Positions 1 through 8,308 are shown, counted from the first letter of the stretch. The stretch is 64,000 nt of DNA from Geothrix sp. 21YS21S-2 (GCF_030846775.1 NZ_CP132910.1:840001-904000), one strand, 5' to 3'. Notes: generated by a model from the letters alone, not told the origin. Numbers and translations: made by a program.

Positions 1-2
1 CC

Positions 3-542
3 AGCGCCTGCCTGGACTCGGGAGGCCACTACTCCAAACAGGTCAAGGCCTTCTGCAGCCCACGGAGCAACCGACGCATTTTCGCCATCCAGGGGGCGAG
101 CACCGCCCTGCAGAAGCCCGTCATGCGTTCCAACAAGAAGACCAAGCTGTGGCGTCTGGATACGATCGCCCTCAAGGACACGTTCTTCGCATGCCTGCGC
201 GTCCAGGGCCCCGGGCCCGGGTTCGTCCATTGGCCGGACAACCTCCTGGACGACTATTTCGACCAGATCACAGCTGAAAAGGTCGTGTACCAGACCCGCA
301 ATGGCGCGACCAGGCGCTCCTACAAGAAAGTCACCGAGGACGCGCGGAACGAGGCCCTGGACTGCGAAGTCTACGCCATGGCGGCCTGGGAGATCATTTC
401 CGTGGGGACGGATGACATTGAGCGTGTCCTCAAGGCCCTCGCGGAGCAGGTTGGCCGCCCCCAGGGCTCCGGCCCGGCTGCACTTCCGTCCGGAAATACG
501 GGCCACAGGACCCGCCGGGTGCGCAGCGCCGGCATCACCTGA
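3..542 (+). CDS. Phage terminase large subunit, GpA family (C-terminal part)
   Basis: The reading frame is open from the window edge, so the start is missing and about 179 residues remain. The visible part begins with a DSGGHYSKQV segment and continues with RRIFAIQGAS, which matches the nuclease domain of GpA-type terminases that cut concatemeric phage DNA and drive packaging into the prohead. The acidic DSGG aspartate is the likely metal ligand. The tail of the protein (after the AMAAWEI segment) is Gly/Pro/Arg-rich and probably disordered. It heads a head-gene cluster in the usual packaging order, which supports the call. The ATPase half must lie left of the window. Confidence 0.85.
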   Translation, partial: SACLDSGGHYSKQVKAFCSPRSNRRIFAIQGASTALQKPVMRSNKKTKLWRLDTIALKDTFFACLRVQGPGPGFVHWPDNLLDDYFDQITAEKVVYQTRNGATRRSYKKVTEDARNEALDCEVYAMAAWEIISVGTDDIERVLKALAEQVGRPQGSGPAALPSGNTGHRTRRVRSAGIT

Positions 543-601
543 AACGATTTGCCGAAACGTTACGCCAAAAAACATAGGGGCCTGAGCGCGACTCTTTGCC
601 C

Positions 602-817
602 ATGGCTGGCATAACCCTCGATCAAGCCCAATCGAAGCTCGCAGAATGGATGGCAGCGGATTCCGCGGTCGCCTCCGGGCAGGCCTACGAAATTCACGGG
701 CGCAAGATGACCCGCGCGAACGCCGCCGAGATCCAGAACAACATCACATACTGGAACTCCTGGGTCGTTCGTCTGTCCAGGACCGGCATGCGCGTCCGCA
801 ACGGGGTGCCCCGATGA
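602..817 (+). CDS. DUF6148-type small phage head protein
   Basis: A 71-residue protein with the pattern of DUF6148 phage proteins: N-terminal MAGITLDQAQ, a central ASGQAYEIHGRKMTRA segment and a helix rich in Asn and Trp. Members sit between terminase and portal and resemble the small head-completion protein gpW. I chose the ATG at 602 because family members begin MAGIT; a TTG six bases upstream would add two residues. Its stop overlaps the portal start as ATGA, which suggests translational coupling. The exact role in head assembly is inferred from position only. Confidence 0.75.
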   Translation: MAGITLDQAQSKLAEWMAADSAVASGQAYEIHGRKMTRANAAEIQNNITYWNSWVVRLSRTGMRVRNGVPR

Positions 818-2409
818 GCCGCCGGCAGACCATCGAGGCGATCAAGGCCGCAGTCCAGCCGACCCTCCTGGACGAGGCCATCGGCTTCTTCAGCCCCCGG
901 CTGAAGCGGGAGCGGATCCAGAACCGCGCGACCGTGGCCATGATCGGCTCTTGGAACGGCGGTTCCCGGTCGCGGCGGGCCACGGCGGAATGGAACACGC
1001 CCACCGGTTCCGCCGATGCGGACCTCCTGTACGACCTGGAAACCATGCGGGATCGCTCCCGTGACCTGGGCCGGAACGTGCCCCTGGCCTGCGGGGCCAT
1101 CAACACGGTGGTCACCAACGTGATCGGCACCGGAATCCAAGCACGCCCCCGCATCAACGCGGAGCTGCTGGGCATGACCCCGGAGGAGGCCGACGCCTGG
1201 CAGAAGAACACCCGGCGGGAATGGGAGCTCTTCTTCGAATCAACCGACTGCGACATCACCCGGAACGATGATGGCTATGGCCTCCAGGGCATCGTCTTCC
1301 GCTCCGCGCTGGAGAGTGGGGACGTCTTCTCACTCCTCCCCCGAAAGAAGTTCGGGAAGGAGGCCTACGGCCTGAAGATCCAGGTCATCGAGGCCGATCG
1401 GGTCTGCAACCCCCAGAGCCAGAGGGAAACCGACACCTTCGCCGGCGGGGTCGAGATGGATGTGGATGGGGCCCCGGTGGCCTACCACATCCTGCGCCAG
1501 CACCCTGGATCCATCGCACCCTCCGCGCGCGTCTGGGACAGGGTTCAGGCCTACACCCCCCGGGGAACGCGCCGAATCCTCCATCACTTCGACCGCCGGC
1601 GGCCGGGGCAGACCCGCGGGTATCCCTACCTATCGCCAGTGATCGAGCTCCTCAAGCAGCTGGGCCACTACACGGATGCGGAGGTCATGGCCGCGGTCCT
1701 GAACGGCATGTTCTCGGTCTTCGTGACATCGCCCGACGGGAACGGACTGAATTCCGTCTCCCTCAACGACGATTCGAGCAGCCCTTCCAAGGACAACGAG
1801 GTGAAGCTCGGATCCGGCTCGATCGTGGATCTTCTCCCCGGGGAGAAGATCGAAATCGCGGACCCGAAGAGGCCCAACCAAGCCTTCGATCCCTTCGTGA
1901 TGGCCATCCTGCGCCAGATCGGCGTGGCCCTGGAGCTTCCCTTCGAAGTCCTGGTGAAACACTTCACCTCCAGCTACACCGCCGCCCGGGCCGCCCTCCA
2001 GGAGGCCTGGCGCTTCTTCAAGATCCGCCGGCGGTGGCTGGTCAAGTCCTTCTGCGCCCCGGTCTACGAGGCCTGGATGGAAGAGGCCGTGGCCTCGGGC
2101 CGCATCGCTGCCCCCGGCTTCTTCGATGATCCCGCCATCCGGCGGGCCTACCTCGGGTGCCTCTGGATCGGAGACGCCCAGAGCCAGATCGATCCGGTCA
2201 AGGAGGGCGAGGCCGCGGCCCTGCGCATCGAGACCGGGACCAGCACCCTCGAGGCCGAGACGATCGCGGCCAACGGGGGCGATTGGGAGGAGAACGCCGT
2301 CCAGCAGGGCAAGGAAAGAGCACGCCGGAAGGAACTCGGCCTGGTCACGGATGCCCCAGTGGCGATCACCGGCAAGCCCACCACCAACGTTCCCCCGGGG
2401 GAAGAATGA
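814..2409 (+). CDS. Phage portal protein, lambda family
   Basis: A 531-residue protein with features of the lambda gpB portal family: an N-terminal basic stretch, the LGRNVPLACGAINTVVTNVIG helix region near residues 85-110, then EADRVCNP and YHILRQHPG segments and the C-terminal FFKIRRRWL helix. The portal ring forms the unique vertex for DNA entry and exit and docks terminase and connector proteins. The length is normal for the family. The open frame extends upstream, but the ATG at 814 overlaps the preceding stop and fits the family N-terminus. The following protease gene overlaps its end by four bases. Confidence 0.93.
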   Translation: MSRRQTIEAIKAAVQPTLLDEAIGFFSPRLKRERIQNRATVAMIGSWNGGSRSRRATAEWNTPTGSADADLLYDLETMRDRSRDLGRNVPLACGAINTVVTNVIGTGIQARPRINAELLGMTPEEADAWQKNTRREWELFFESTDCDITRNDDGYGLQGIVFRSALESGDVFSLLPRKKFGKEAYGLKIQVIEADRVCNPQSQRETDTFAGGVEMDVDGAPVAYHILRQHPGSIAPSARVWDRVQAYTPRGTRRILHHFDRRRPGQTRGYPYLSPVIELLKQLGHYTDAEVMAAVLNGMFSVFVTSPDGNGLNSVSLNDDSSSPSKDNEVKLGSGSIVDLLPGEKIEIADPKRPNQAFDPFVMAILRQIGVALELPFEVLVKHFTSSYTAARAALQEAWRFFKIRRRWLVKSFCAPVYEAWMEEAVASGRIAAPGFFDDPAIRRAYLGCLWIGDAQSQIDPVKEGEAAALRIETGTSTLEAETIAANGGDWEENAVQQGKERARRKELGLVTDAPVAITGKPTTNVPPGEE

Positions 2410-3767
2410 GACTCGCGGACCTGGTTTACGCCCCCTGGGCCATCACGCCGCAGATGCACGCGGAAGTGATGGGCATCTATGAGCGGCACTGCCGCGGCGA
2501 AAAGATCGACATCAGGGGGCTGGAGGCCTCCCTGGGCCGGCCCCTGGCCAACGAGCCCAGCCCCTACTGCATCGAGCAGGGCGTGGCCATCCTCCCCATC
2601 GAGGGCGTGATCGCCAAGCGCATGACCCTGCTCTCCCAGATCTCCGGCGGGGCCTCCAGCAGCTACGTCGGCCAGCAATTCTCCCTCGCCCTCCAGGACC
2701 CCAACGTCAAGGCGATCATCCTGGCCATCGATTCCCCCGGTGGGGCCGTGGACGGAACCCAGGAGCTGGCCTCACTAATCGCCGGCGCCCGGGGGACCAA
2801 GCCGGTCGTGGCCTTCACCGATGGGATGATGGCCTCTGCCGCCTACTGGATCGGCAGCGCGGCCGACCAGCTGTTCATCTCCGGGGATACCACCCTGGTG
2901 GGCTCCATCGGGGTCATCACCTCCCACACGGATCAATCCGGGGCGCAGGCGATGAAGGGAATGAAGACCACCCCGGTCACCGCCGGCAAGTACAAGGCCA
3001 TCGCCCATGAGTATGCGCCCCTGTCTGAGGATGGCCTCGCCATGCTCCAGGGCCGGGTGGACGCCCTCTACACCGCATTCGTCAACGACGTGGCTCGGAA
3101 TCGCTGCTGCGATCCGGAAACCGTCCTTTCCGACATGGCCGACGGGCGCGTTTTCGTCGGCAAACAGGCGATCGAGGCCGGCCTGGTGGACGGTGTTTCC
3201 ACCTTGGACGAACTCATCGCTCAGCTGTCCCAGGGCAGTATGCCCGATCCCTGCAAAAGCGCCGGTGCTGCGCTGCAACCTCAACCCCAACCACAGGAGA
3301 CCAACGTGTCCCTCACGAAAGAACAGATCCTGGCGGAGCATCCGGAGGCTGCCGCGGCCCTGAAGGCCGAGGGCCGGGCCGATGGTGCCACCGCCGAACT
3401 CGCCCGCATCAAGGCCGTCCTCGCCGCCGGGCTTCCCGGCCACGAGGCCCTCATCAACACCCTCGCCTTCGACGGCAAGACCACCGGCCCCGAGGCCGCC
3501 ATGGCCGTCCTGCAGGCCGAGCGCGGCAAGCGCGAAGTGATGGCCCGGACCATCGAGGCGGATGCCCCCGCCCCCCTGCCCCACGCGACCGCCCCCGCCC
3601 CCCAGGCTCCCGACGCCGCCCTGGACCACCTCCCCCTCGAGGACCGGTGCAAGGCCGAATGGGAGAAGAAGCCCGAGGTCCGCGAGGAGTTCGGGACCCT
3701 CGACGTCTTCACCGCCTACATGCGCGCCGAAGCCAACGGCCAGGCCCGCATCTTCGGCAAGAAATAA
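2406..3767 (+). CDS. Phage head maturation protease, S49/SppA family, with C-terminal scaffold-like region
   Basis: A 453-residue protein like lambda gpC. Residues 55-270 form a ClpP/crotonase-fold S49 protease: IDSPGGAVDG, then DGMMASAAYW with the predicted nucleophile Ser144, and AGKYKAI with the predicted general base Lys195 or Lys197. Residues 300-453 are Ala/Glu-rich and helical, like a scaffold. The protease is expected to process head proteins after prohead assembly. The start ATG overlaps the portal stop. A possible internal start at 3306 would release the scaffold part alone (listed separately). Confidence 0.9.
   Translation: MRLADLVYAPWAITPQMHAEVMGIYERHCRGEKIDIRGLEASLGRPLANEPSPYCIEQGVAILPIEGVIAKRMTLLSQISGGASSSYVGQQFSLALQDPNVKAIILAIDSPGGAVDGTQELASLIAGARGTKPVVAFTDGMMASAAYWIGSAADQLFISGDTTLVGSIGVITSHTDQSGAQAMKGMKTTPVTAGKYKAIAHEYAPLSEDGLAMLQGRVDALYTAFVNDVARNRCCDPETVLSDMADGRVFVGKQAIEAGLVDGVSTLDELIAQLSQGSMPDPCKSAGAALQPQPQPQETNVSLTKEQILAEHPEAAAALKAEGRADGATAELARIKAVLAAGLPGHEALINTLAFDGKTTGPEAAMAVLQAERGKREVMARTIEADAPAPLPHATAPAPQAPDAALDHLPLEDRCKAEWEKKPEVREEFGTLDVFTAYMRAEANGQARIFGKK
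3306..3767 (+). CDS. Probable nested scaffold protein (Nu3-like internal start)
   Basis: An in-frame GTG at 3306 follows an AGGAGA ribosome-binding sequence at 3296-3301 or just before, with close to ideal spacing. Starting there gives a 153-residue Ala/Glu/Leu-rich protein (MSLTKEQILAEHPEAAA...) with no part of the protease domain. In phage lambda the scaffold Nu3 is made in exactly this way from the 3' part of gene C. The existence of a separate product is inferred from the ribosome-binding sequence and the domain border; it has not been shown here. Confidence 0.55.
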   Translation: MSLTKEQILAEHPEAAAALKAEGRADGATAELARIKAVLAAGLPGHEALINTLAFDGKTTGPEAAMAVLQAERGKREVMARTIEADAPAPLPHATAPAPQAPDAALDHLPLEDRCKAEWEKKPEVREEFGTLDVFTAYMRAEANGQARIFGKK

Positions 3768-3779
3768 GGAGCCGCGACC

Positions 3780-4328
3780 ATGGCACTCACCAACAACTCC
3801 CCCCGCGCCTTCGAGCAGGGCGATCGCAACGAGTTCCCCCTCACCGCGGCCGTCGTGGTTTACGAGGGCTCCGCCGTCGGCATCAACCCGGCGACCGGCT
3901 ACGCCCGCGCCCTGGTGGCCGGCGACACCTTCGTGGGCTTCTCCGAAGCCAAGGTGGACAACACCCTCGGAGCCGCCGGCGACAAGACCGTCCGCGTCAT
4001 CGACGAGGGCAAGGTCCAGCTGGCCATCTCCGGCGTCGCCATCACCGACCTCGGCAAGCCGGTGTTCGCCTCCGACGACAACACCTTCACCCTGACCCAG
4101 GGCTCCAACACCTACATCGGACGGGTGTCCCGCTGGATCGCCACCGGCATCGCCGTGGTGGCCTACGAGTCCGAGTTCGGGGGCGTCAACACCGAGCTGA
4201 CGTACAGCGTCGGCACGCCCGCCACCGCCATCGCCGACGTCACGGCCTCCTTCGTGCAGGCCACCCTCAACAACAACTTCGCATCCCTCGCTGCCGCCAT
4301 CATCCAGATGCAGCGGATGCTCAAATAA
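3780..4328 (+). CDS. Phage head decoration (capsid cement) protein
   Basis: A 182-residue protein directly before the major capsid gene, where head-stabilising proteins such as lambda gpD or DUF2190 proteins are encoded. The first 110 residues are beta-rich, with segments such as AVVVYEGSAVGINPATGYA and LVAGDTFVGFSEA that resemble capsid cement proteins placed after head proteases. The C-terminal 50 residues (TLNNNFASLAAAIIQMQRMLK) form an added helical tail. A strong ribosome-binding site (AAGGAG) lies 9 bases upstream of the ATG. The family call rests on pattern and position. Confidence 0.7.
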   Translation: MALTNNSPRAFEQGDRNEFPLTAAVVVYEGSAVGINPATGYARALVAGDTFVGFSEAKVDNTLGAAGDKTVRVIDEGKVQLAISGVAITDLGKPVFASDDNTFTLTQGSNTYIGRVSRWIATGIAVVAYESEFGGVNTELTYSVGTPATAIADVTASFVQATLNNNFASLAAAIIQMQRMLK

Positions 4329-4340
4329 GGAGACATCCCC

Positions 4341-5291
4341 ATGGGTGCGGAACTTCTCTCTAGCCGCGCGATCTGCGGGTTCTACTACGCGCGTCTCGAC
4401 CAGTCCGTTGGCACGGGCTGGATCGACGCGGCCACCAACTACTTCACCTCGGACCAGGACGCCGAGACCTACGCCTGGCTGGGCATGTCGCCTCAGCTCC
4501 GCCTGTGGGTGGGCGGCCGCCAGGCCAAGGGCTTCCTCGAGAACAAGCTCACCATCACCAACCTGCACTTCGAGTCCACGATCGAGATCCTGAAGAAGGA
4601 CGCGCGCCGGGACAAGACGGGGCAGATCAAGGTGCGCATCAACGACCTCGCGGACCGGACCAACGCCCACTGGGCCAGCCTCGCGTCCCAGCTGATCCTC
4701 AACGGGGCCAGCACGGTCTGCTACGACACCCAGTACTACTTCTCCACCAGCCACTCCGAGGGCAATTCGGGGACCCAGAGCAACAAGCTCAGCGTCACTC
4801 TCTCCGGCCTGCCCTGCCAGGTGCACGGAACCGCCGCCGCTCCCTCGGCGGAAGAGATGCAGCAGTGCATCCTCAAGGCGATCGCCCAGATCATCAGCTT
4901 CAAGGATGACCAGGGCGAGCCCATGAACGAGAACGCCGCCGAGTTCCTGGTGATGGTCCCCACCAGCCTCTATCTGGTCGCCCAGGCCGCGGTGAACAAC
5001 AACGTCCTCACCAGCAACGCCATCAACCTCATCCCGAACCTGCAGGGCATGACCATCCGCGTGGCCATGAACGCCCGCCTGAACTCCTGGACCAGCACCT
5101 TCGTGGTGTTCCGGACCGACGGCAGCGTCAAGGCCATCATCCGCCAGGAGGAGGCCCCCATCGCCCTCAAGGCGAAGGCCGAAGGCTCCGAGTTCGAGTT
5201 CGACAACGACGCCTGGCAGTTCGGCGTCGATACGTGGCGGAACGTCGGCTACGGCTACTGGCAGATGGCGTGCCAGGTGGTCATGGCCTAA
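4341..5291 (+). CDS. Major capsid protein, Mu gpT-like
   Basis: A 316-residue protein resembling the Mu gpT-type major head subunit: segments YAWLGMSPQLRLWVGGRQAKG and LLDNKLTI-like ENKLTITNLHFESTIEI near residues 45-85, a DTQYYFSTSHSEG loop, and the C-terminal DAWQFGVDTWRNVGYGYW motif. This protein builds the icosahedral shell and is expected to have the HK97 fold. Finding a gpT-like capsid with a lambda-type portal and S49 protease indicates a mosaic head module. The start has an AAGGAG ribosome-binding site. Confidence 0.85.
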   Translation: MGAELLSSRAICGFYYARLDQSVGTGWIDAATNYFTSDQDAETYAWLGMSPQLRLWVGGRQAKGFLENKLTITNLHFESTIEILKKDARRDKTGQIKVRINDLADRTNAHWASLASQLILNGASTVCYDTQYYFSTSHSEGNSGTQSNKLSVTLSGLPCQVHGTAAAPSAEEMQQCILKAIAQIISFKDDQGEPMNENAAEFLVMVPTSLYLVAQAAVNNNVLTSNAINLIPNLQGMTIRVAMNARLNSWTSTFVVFRTDGSVKAIIRQEEAPIALKAKAEGSEFEFDNDAWQFGVDTWRNVGYGYWQMACQVVMA

Positions 5292-5344
5292 ACGGCCCTT
5301 TCCCGGGGGGAGCGGTGCGAATCGCTCCCCCCTTCGGAGGAACA

Positions 5345-5821
5345 ATGCCAATTCTGAAAGTCAAAGGGATCGTGGCCCGGTTCGCAACCGGGATCATCGG
5401 TCTCTCCGAGGAACAGGCCGCGGATCGCATCCAGAACCTGGCCCTCCTCGAGGACGGCCGCTACGAGATCCTCCGCCCCATCGAGTTCCGGGCCGGGGAA
5501 ACCGTGGATTACGACGGCGAGGTCAGCCCCCTGCTCCTGGAGTCCGTGGACCTGGCCGAAATCCCCCTGGAGAGCCTGACCTCCAAGGAGATCGCGACCC
5601 TGGCCAAGGGCGAAGGCCTCAACCTCGACGCGCGGAAGAAGAAGGAGGACCTCATCCAGGCCCTTCTGGACTTCCGGGCCAAGAAGGCCGGGGATGCCCT
5701 CCTCGAAGCCAAGGCCGCCGAGGAACAGGCCGCGAAGGACGCCCGCATCACCGAACTCACCGCCAAGGGCGAATCCATGACGGCCGAAGAGGCCGCCGAG
5801 CTCCTGGCCCTCAAGGGATGA
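5345..5821 (+). CDS. Phage head protein with HeH/LEM-like domain
   Basis: A 158-residue protein starting after a GGAGGAACA ribosome-binding site. The first 80 residues are beta-rich. Residues 82-110 (LTSKEIATLAKGEGLNLDARKKKEDLIQALL) match the HeH/LEM or SAP-like helix-extended loop fold often found in small phage head proteins between the capsid and connector genes. The last 45 residues are Ala/Glu-rich and probably coiled coil. A role comparable to lambda gpFI in head completion is possible but is inferred from position only. Confidence 0.6.
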   Translation: MPILKVKGIVARFATGIIGLSEEQAADRIQNLALLEDGRYEILRPIEFRAGETVDYDGEVSPLLLESVDLAEIPLESLTSKEIATLAKGEGLNLDARKKKEDLIQALLDFRAKKAGDALLEAKAAEEQAAKDARITELTAKGESMTAEEAAELLALKG

Positions 5822-5824
5822 TCC

Positions 5825-6133
5825 ATGCTTGATCTTGCAGGTGACCTGGCGAACATGTTCCGCGGCCTGCCCGGAGCCGTCCAGGTGTCGTTTCAGACTT
5901 CCACGACCTGGGGCCTGTTCGATGCCGAGACGGACCTCCAGGACCTCGGCGGGCAGCTGCAGGCCGCGGGCATGTCCCAAGCCCTGACGATCGCCACGGG
6001 CAGTCTCCCTGGCGTCAAGAAGGGAAGCGTCCTGGCCGTGGGGCCACAGGGCAGCCAGGTCTCCTACAAGGTCCGGTTCCCGTCCCTCAAGGACGATGGG
6101 GCCATCACCCTCCTCTGGCTGGAGGTCCCATGA
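5825..6133 (+). CDS. Head-tail joining protein
   Basis: A 102-residue protein that begins three bases after the preceding gene. It shows a short N-terminal helix (DLAGDLANMFRGLP) followed by a beta-rich body containing LTIATGSLPGVKKGSVLAV, then a short strand YKVRFPSLKDDGAI. This is the pattern of small head-tail attachment proteins such as lambda gpFII and related connectors. It likely binds under the portal vertex and prepares the head for tail docking. Its stop overlaps the next start as ATGA, so the pair is probably translated together. Confidence 0.65.
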   Translation: MLDLAGDLANMFRGLPGAVQVSFQTSTTWGLFDAETDLQDLGGQLQAAGMSQALTIATGSLPGVKKGSVLAVGPQGSQVSYKVRFPSLKDDGAITLLWLEVP

Positions 6134-6585
6134 GCGCCGGGCCCCCCACCACGCCGGATGAGGTGGTCCAGAGGTTTCTGGACCTCCTCACCTCCTCCCC
6201 CTCCCGGCCTGCCGCGCTCCAGGGAGCCGATCGGATCCTGGATCACGATCTCCTCCCCGTGGCGGAGGAGGAACTCCCGGTCCTCGGCGTGTACCTGGCC
6301 GATGACAAGTTCCATTCCGTCCTGAACGATCATGGCTGGGACTGGCGGGCCGCCGCGGTCCGGGTGGAAATCCGCGCGATCGGCCCCATGCTGGCCGCAA
6401 CGGCGGAGATCCGCAACTGGGTGAAGACCACCGTCCTCCAGGACGATTCCCTGGGGGGGCTGGTCCGCTCCACCACCTTCATGGGCTTCCAGCCCTTCGG
6501 GAGCCCGTCCAATGTGCGCCTGGCCGGCGCGGACCTGGACTTCGAATCCATCTACAAGGACTTCACGGAGCAGATCAATGAATGA
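6130..6585 (+). CDS. Tail completion/terminator-like protein
   Basis: A 151-residue protein in the slot between head-tail joining and tail tube genes, where the tail terminator (gpU-like) or gpZ-like protein is encoded. The sequence has an alpha/beta pattern: an N-terminal helix (EVVQRFLDLL), a strand region LPVLGVYLADD, and WRAAAVRVEIRAIG, resembling proteins that cap the tail tube. The gene overlaps its neighbours at both ends (ATGA upstream, an 8-base overlap downstream). Function is inferred from position and general pattern. Confidence 0.6.
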   Translation: MSAGPPTTPDEVVQRFLDLLTSSPSRPAALQGADRILDHDLLPVAEEELPVLGVYLADDKFHSVLNDHGWDWRAAAVRVEIRAIGPMLAATAEIRNWVKTTVLQDDSLGGLVRSTTFMGFQPFGSPSNVRLAGADLDFESIYKDFTEQINE

Positions 6586-6826
6586 TCCCAATGTGATCGC
6601 CACCGGGCGGAGCTACCAGTTCCCGGACCAGGATGTCCTGCTCCCGGCCGGAATCCCTGTCTATGTGGCGCCCGAGGTCCTGGACCAGCTGCTCCCCCTC
6701 GAGGGCGTTCGCCGGCTGGAGGCCCCCTCCATCACCCCCGACCCGGGCCCCGGGCCGGAACCCACCCCTGAACCCCCGGCGGCCCTCAGCGAGGCCCCCG
6801 CCCCCACCCATGAGGAGAATCTCTAA
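6578..6826 (+). CDS. Small phage protein of unknown function
   Basis: An 82-residue protein that overlaps the preceding gene and whose stop overlaps the next start as TAATG. The first 45 residues look folded (a strand-turn pattern with YQFPDQDVLLPAGIPVYVAPEVLDQLL). The rest is a Pro/Glu-rich tail. I do not recognise the family. Overlaps on both sides argue that it is a real translated gene of the head-tail junction cluster rather than a chance frame. Confidence 0.55.
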   Translation: MNDPNVIATGRSYQFPDQDVLLPAGIPVYVAPEVLDQLLPLEGVRRLEAPSITPDPGPGPEPTPEPPAALSEAPAPTHEENL

Positions 6827-7773
6827 TGGGCAGCAACTTTGGCGGTCTCGCGGCCGCGGACAACAACTGGCTCCGAACCGGCGTCGGTAAGCTCTTCGTG
6901 CTCCCGTACTACGACTGTGCCCACGAGGTGGGCAAGGTCACGGTCACCGCCGGCGGCACCGGGTTCACCACCGGCACCGCGGTCACCTTCGCCGGGGGCG
7001 GCACGCCCACCCGTCAGGCGCAGGGCACCATCGTGGCCCCCTCGGGCATCATCACCCAGGTCCTCATCACCGATCCCGGCGCGGGCTACACCACGGCCCC
7101 CACCTGCACGGCCACCGGCGGCACCGGCGCCACCCTCACCCCTGCCCTGGGCCTGGCCTCGGGCCCCCTGCGGTGGCTGGCCCCCCCGGCCGCGCCCGTG
7201 TTCGCGGACTACCTGGAAGGCTTCATGCAGCGCCTCTACGTGGATCCGACCACGTGCAAGGTGCTCAACCCCCTCGTGGCCCCCTGGGGCTTCCTGACCG
7301 CCGACGGCTTCAAGCCCAAGATGACCCAGGAAAAGGTGGAGGTCGACGGCAACGACGGCCCCAAGTTTACCCTCGCGGCCATGGACACCCTGATCGGGGG
7401 CGAGTTCACGTTCCAGGATCTCAACGCGGATCACCTGGCGGATGCCTTCTCCACGCCGGCCGGAAACATGATCTCGATCGCCGCCGCCACCGGGAAGGCC
7501 GGTCGGATCCGCATGGGCCAGGGTTCGGAGCGGATCCTGAACAAGTACATCCTGATCTACCGCATGCCCAGCGTGAAGTTCCTGGGCGAATTCGACCACA
7601 TGATCATCCCCCGGGTGACCTTGAGCGTGGACACCGACCTGTCCCTGGCCAAGGGCAAGGACGTGGACATGAAGATCTCCTTCTCCAGCCAGGCGGAGAC
7701 CTCCCTGATCAGCCCGATCAACGGCGAGTACTGCACCCACGCCTTCGACTTCGCCAACGCCGCGGCTCTGTGA
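6826..7773 (+). CDS. Major tail tube protein with inserted beta-repeat domain
   Basis: A 315-residue protein located before the chaperone and tape measure genes, as expected for a siphophage tail tube subunit. The C-terminal 190 residues hold the tube-like part (KMTQEKVEVDGNDGPKFTLAAMDTLIGGEFTFQ and later strands). Residues 27-95 contain two Gly/Thr-rich strand repeats of the type VTAGGTGFTTGTAVTF and ITDPGAGYTTAPTCTA, a module often inserted in phage structural proteins and likely exposed on the tail surface. The start ATG overlaps the preceding stop. Confidence 0.75.
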   Translation: MGSNFGGLAAADNNWLRTGVGKLFVLPYYDCAHEVGKVTVTAGGTGFTTGTAVTFAGGGTPTRQAQGTIVAPSGIITQVLITDPGAGYTTAPTCTATGGTGATLTPALGLASGPLRWLAPPAAPVFADYLEGFMQRLYVDPTTCKVLNPLVAPWGFLTADGFKPKMTQEKVEVDGNDGPKFTLAAMDTLIGGEFTFQDLNADHLADAFSTPAGNMISIAAATGKAGRIRMGQGSERILNKYILIYRMPSVKFLGEFDHMIIPRVTLSVDTDLSLAKGKDVDMKISFSSQAETSLISPINGEYCTHAFDFANAAAL

Positions 7774-7781
7774 GGTAGACC

Positions 7782-8111
7782 ATGGAGATCAAGAAGCTCA
7801 GCCTCCTCCACCTCACCAGGGGTCTCCAGCTCCTGGACCGCATCCAGAATGTGGATGAAGGGGCCGACGTCGAAATGGTGGCGGTCTACCTCGCTTCTCC
7901 CGACATCCTGCGGAAGGCCAAGACGAACCCCTCGGTCCTCGACTCTCTCCTGGAGCAGGCCGGGGACATGGACGCCGAGGAGGCCGCCGGGATCGTGGCC
8001 GATTTTTTCGAGCGATGTCTTCGGTACAGAGCCGACACCATCGGCTCTTTGCCCGCCATCACCGAAGAAATCAGGACCAAGGTGCTGAAAGCCCAGGGCC
8101 AGACATCCTGA
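7782..8111 (+). CDS. Tail assembly chaperone, short form (gpG-like)
   Basis: A 109-residue helical protein encoded between tail tube and tape measure genes, the fixed position of the lambda G/GT chaperones that hold the tape measure during tail assembly. It is acidic in its centre (GDMDAEEAAGIVADFFERC). A second coding frame, shifted by -1, continues from within this gene to 8305 and has no good start of its own, which is the classical arrangement for a frameshifted long form. The start has a GAGGT ribosome-binding site. Confidence 0.7.
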   Translation: MEIKKLSLLHLTRGLQLLDRIQNVDEGADVEMVAVYLASPDILRKAKTNPSVLDSLLEQAGDMDAEEAAGIVADFFERCLRYRADTIGSLPAITEEIRTKVLKAQGQTS

Positions 8112-8305
8112 TCCACCTCCTGGCCCCCGAAGCTGGGGGCCACGACGCCGCCTGCGTCCTGGATGCTGATGAAGCGCTTTCATGGGCATGGAGGCTCCTC
8201 CAGGAGCGCAGGTGGTCTGCATGGGAGCGGTCCCTGCAGCTCTGGGCAACCCGATTCGCGATGGCCGAGAAGGCCCCCGACCCACCCCCACCGCCTGAGG
8301 AATGA
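8003..8305 (+). CDS. Tail assembly chaperone extension made by -1 frameshift (gpT-like)
   Basis: The -1 frame relative to the short chaperone is open through 8305 and contains a protein-like segment after about 8105 (ILIHLLAPEAGGHDAACVLD, then DEALSWAWRLLQERRW and an acidic Pro-rich end). It lacks a start codon after 8015. The heptamer T TTT TTC at 8003-8009 is in the correct phase for -1 slippage and would give a fusion of about 76 plus 98 residues. A slip nearer 8090 would leave more of the short form intact, but no perfect heptamer is present there. The exact site is therefore uncertain. Confidence 0.6.
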   Translation, partial: FFRAMSSVQSRHHRLFARHHRRNQDQGAESPGPDILIHLLAPEAGGHDAACVLDADEALSWAWRLLQERRWSAWERSLQLWATRFAMAEKAPDPPPPPEE

Positions 8306-8308
8306 ACA

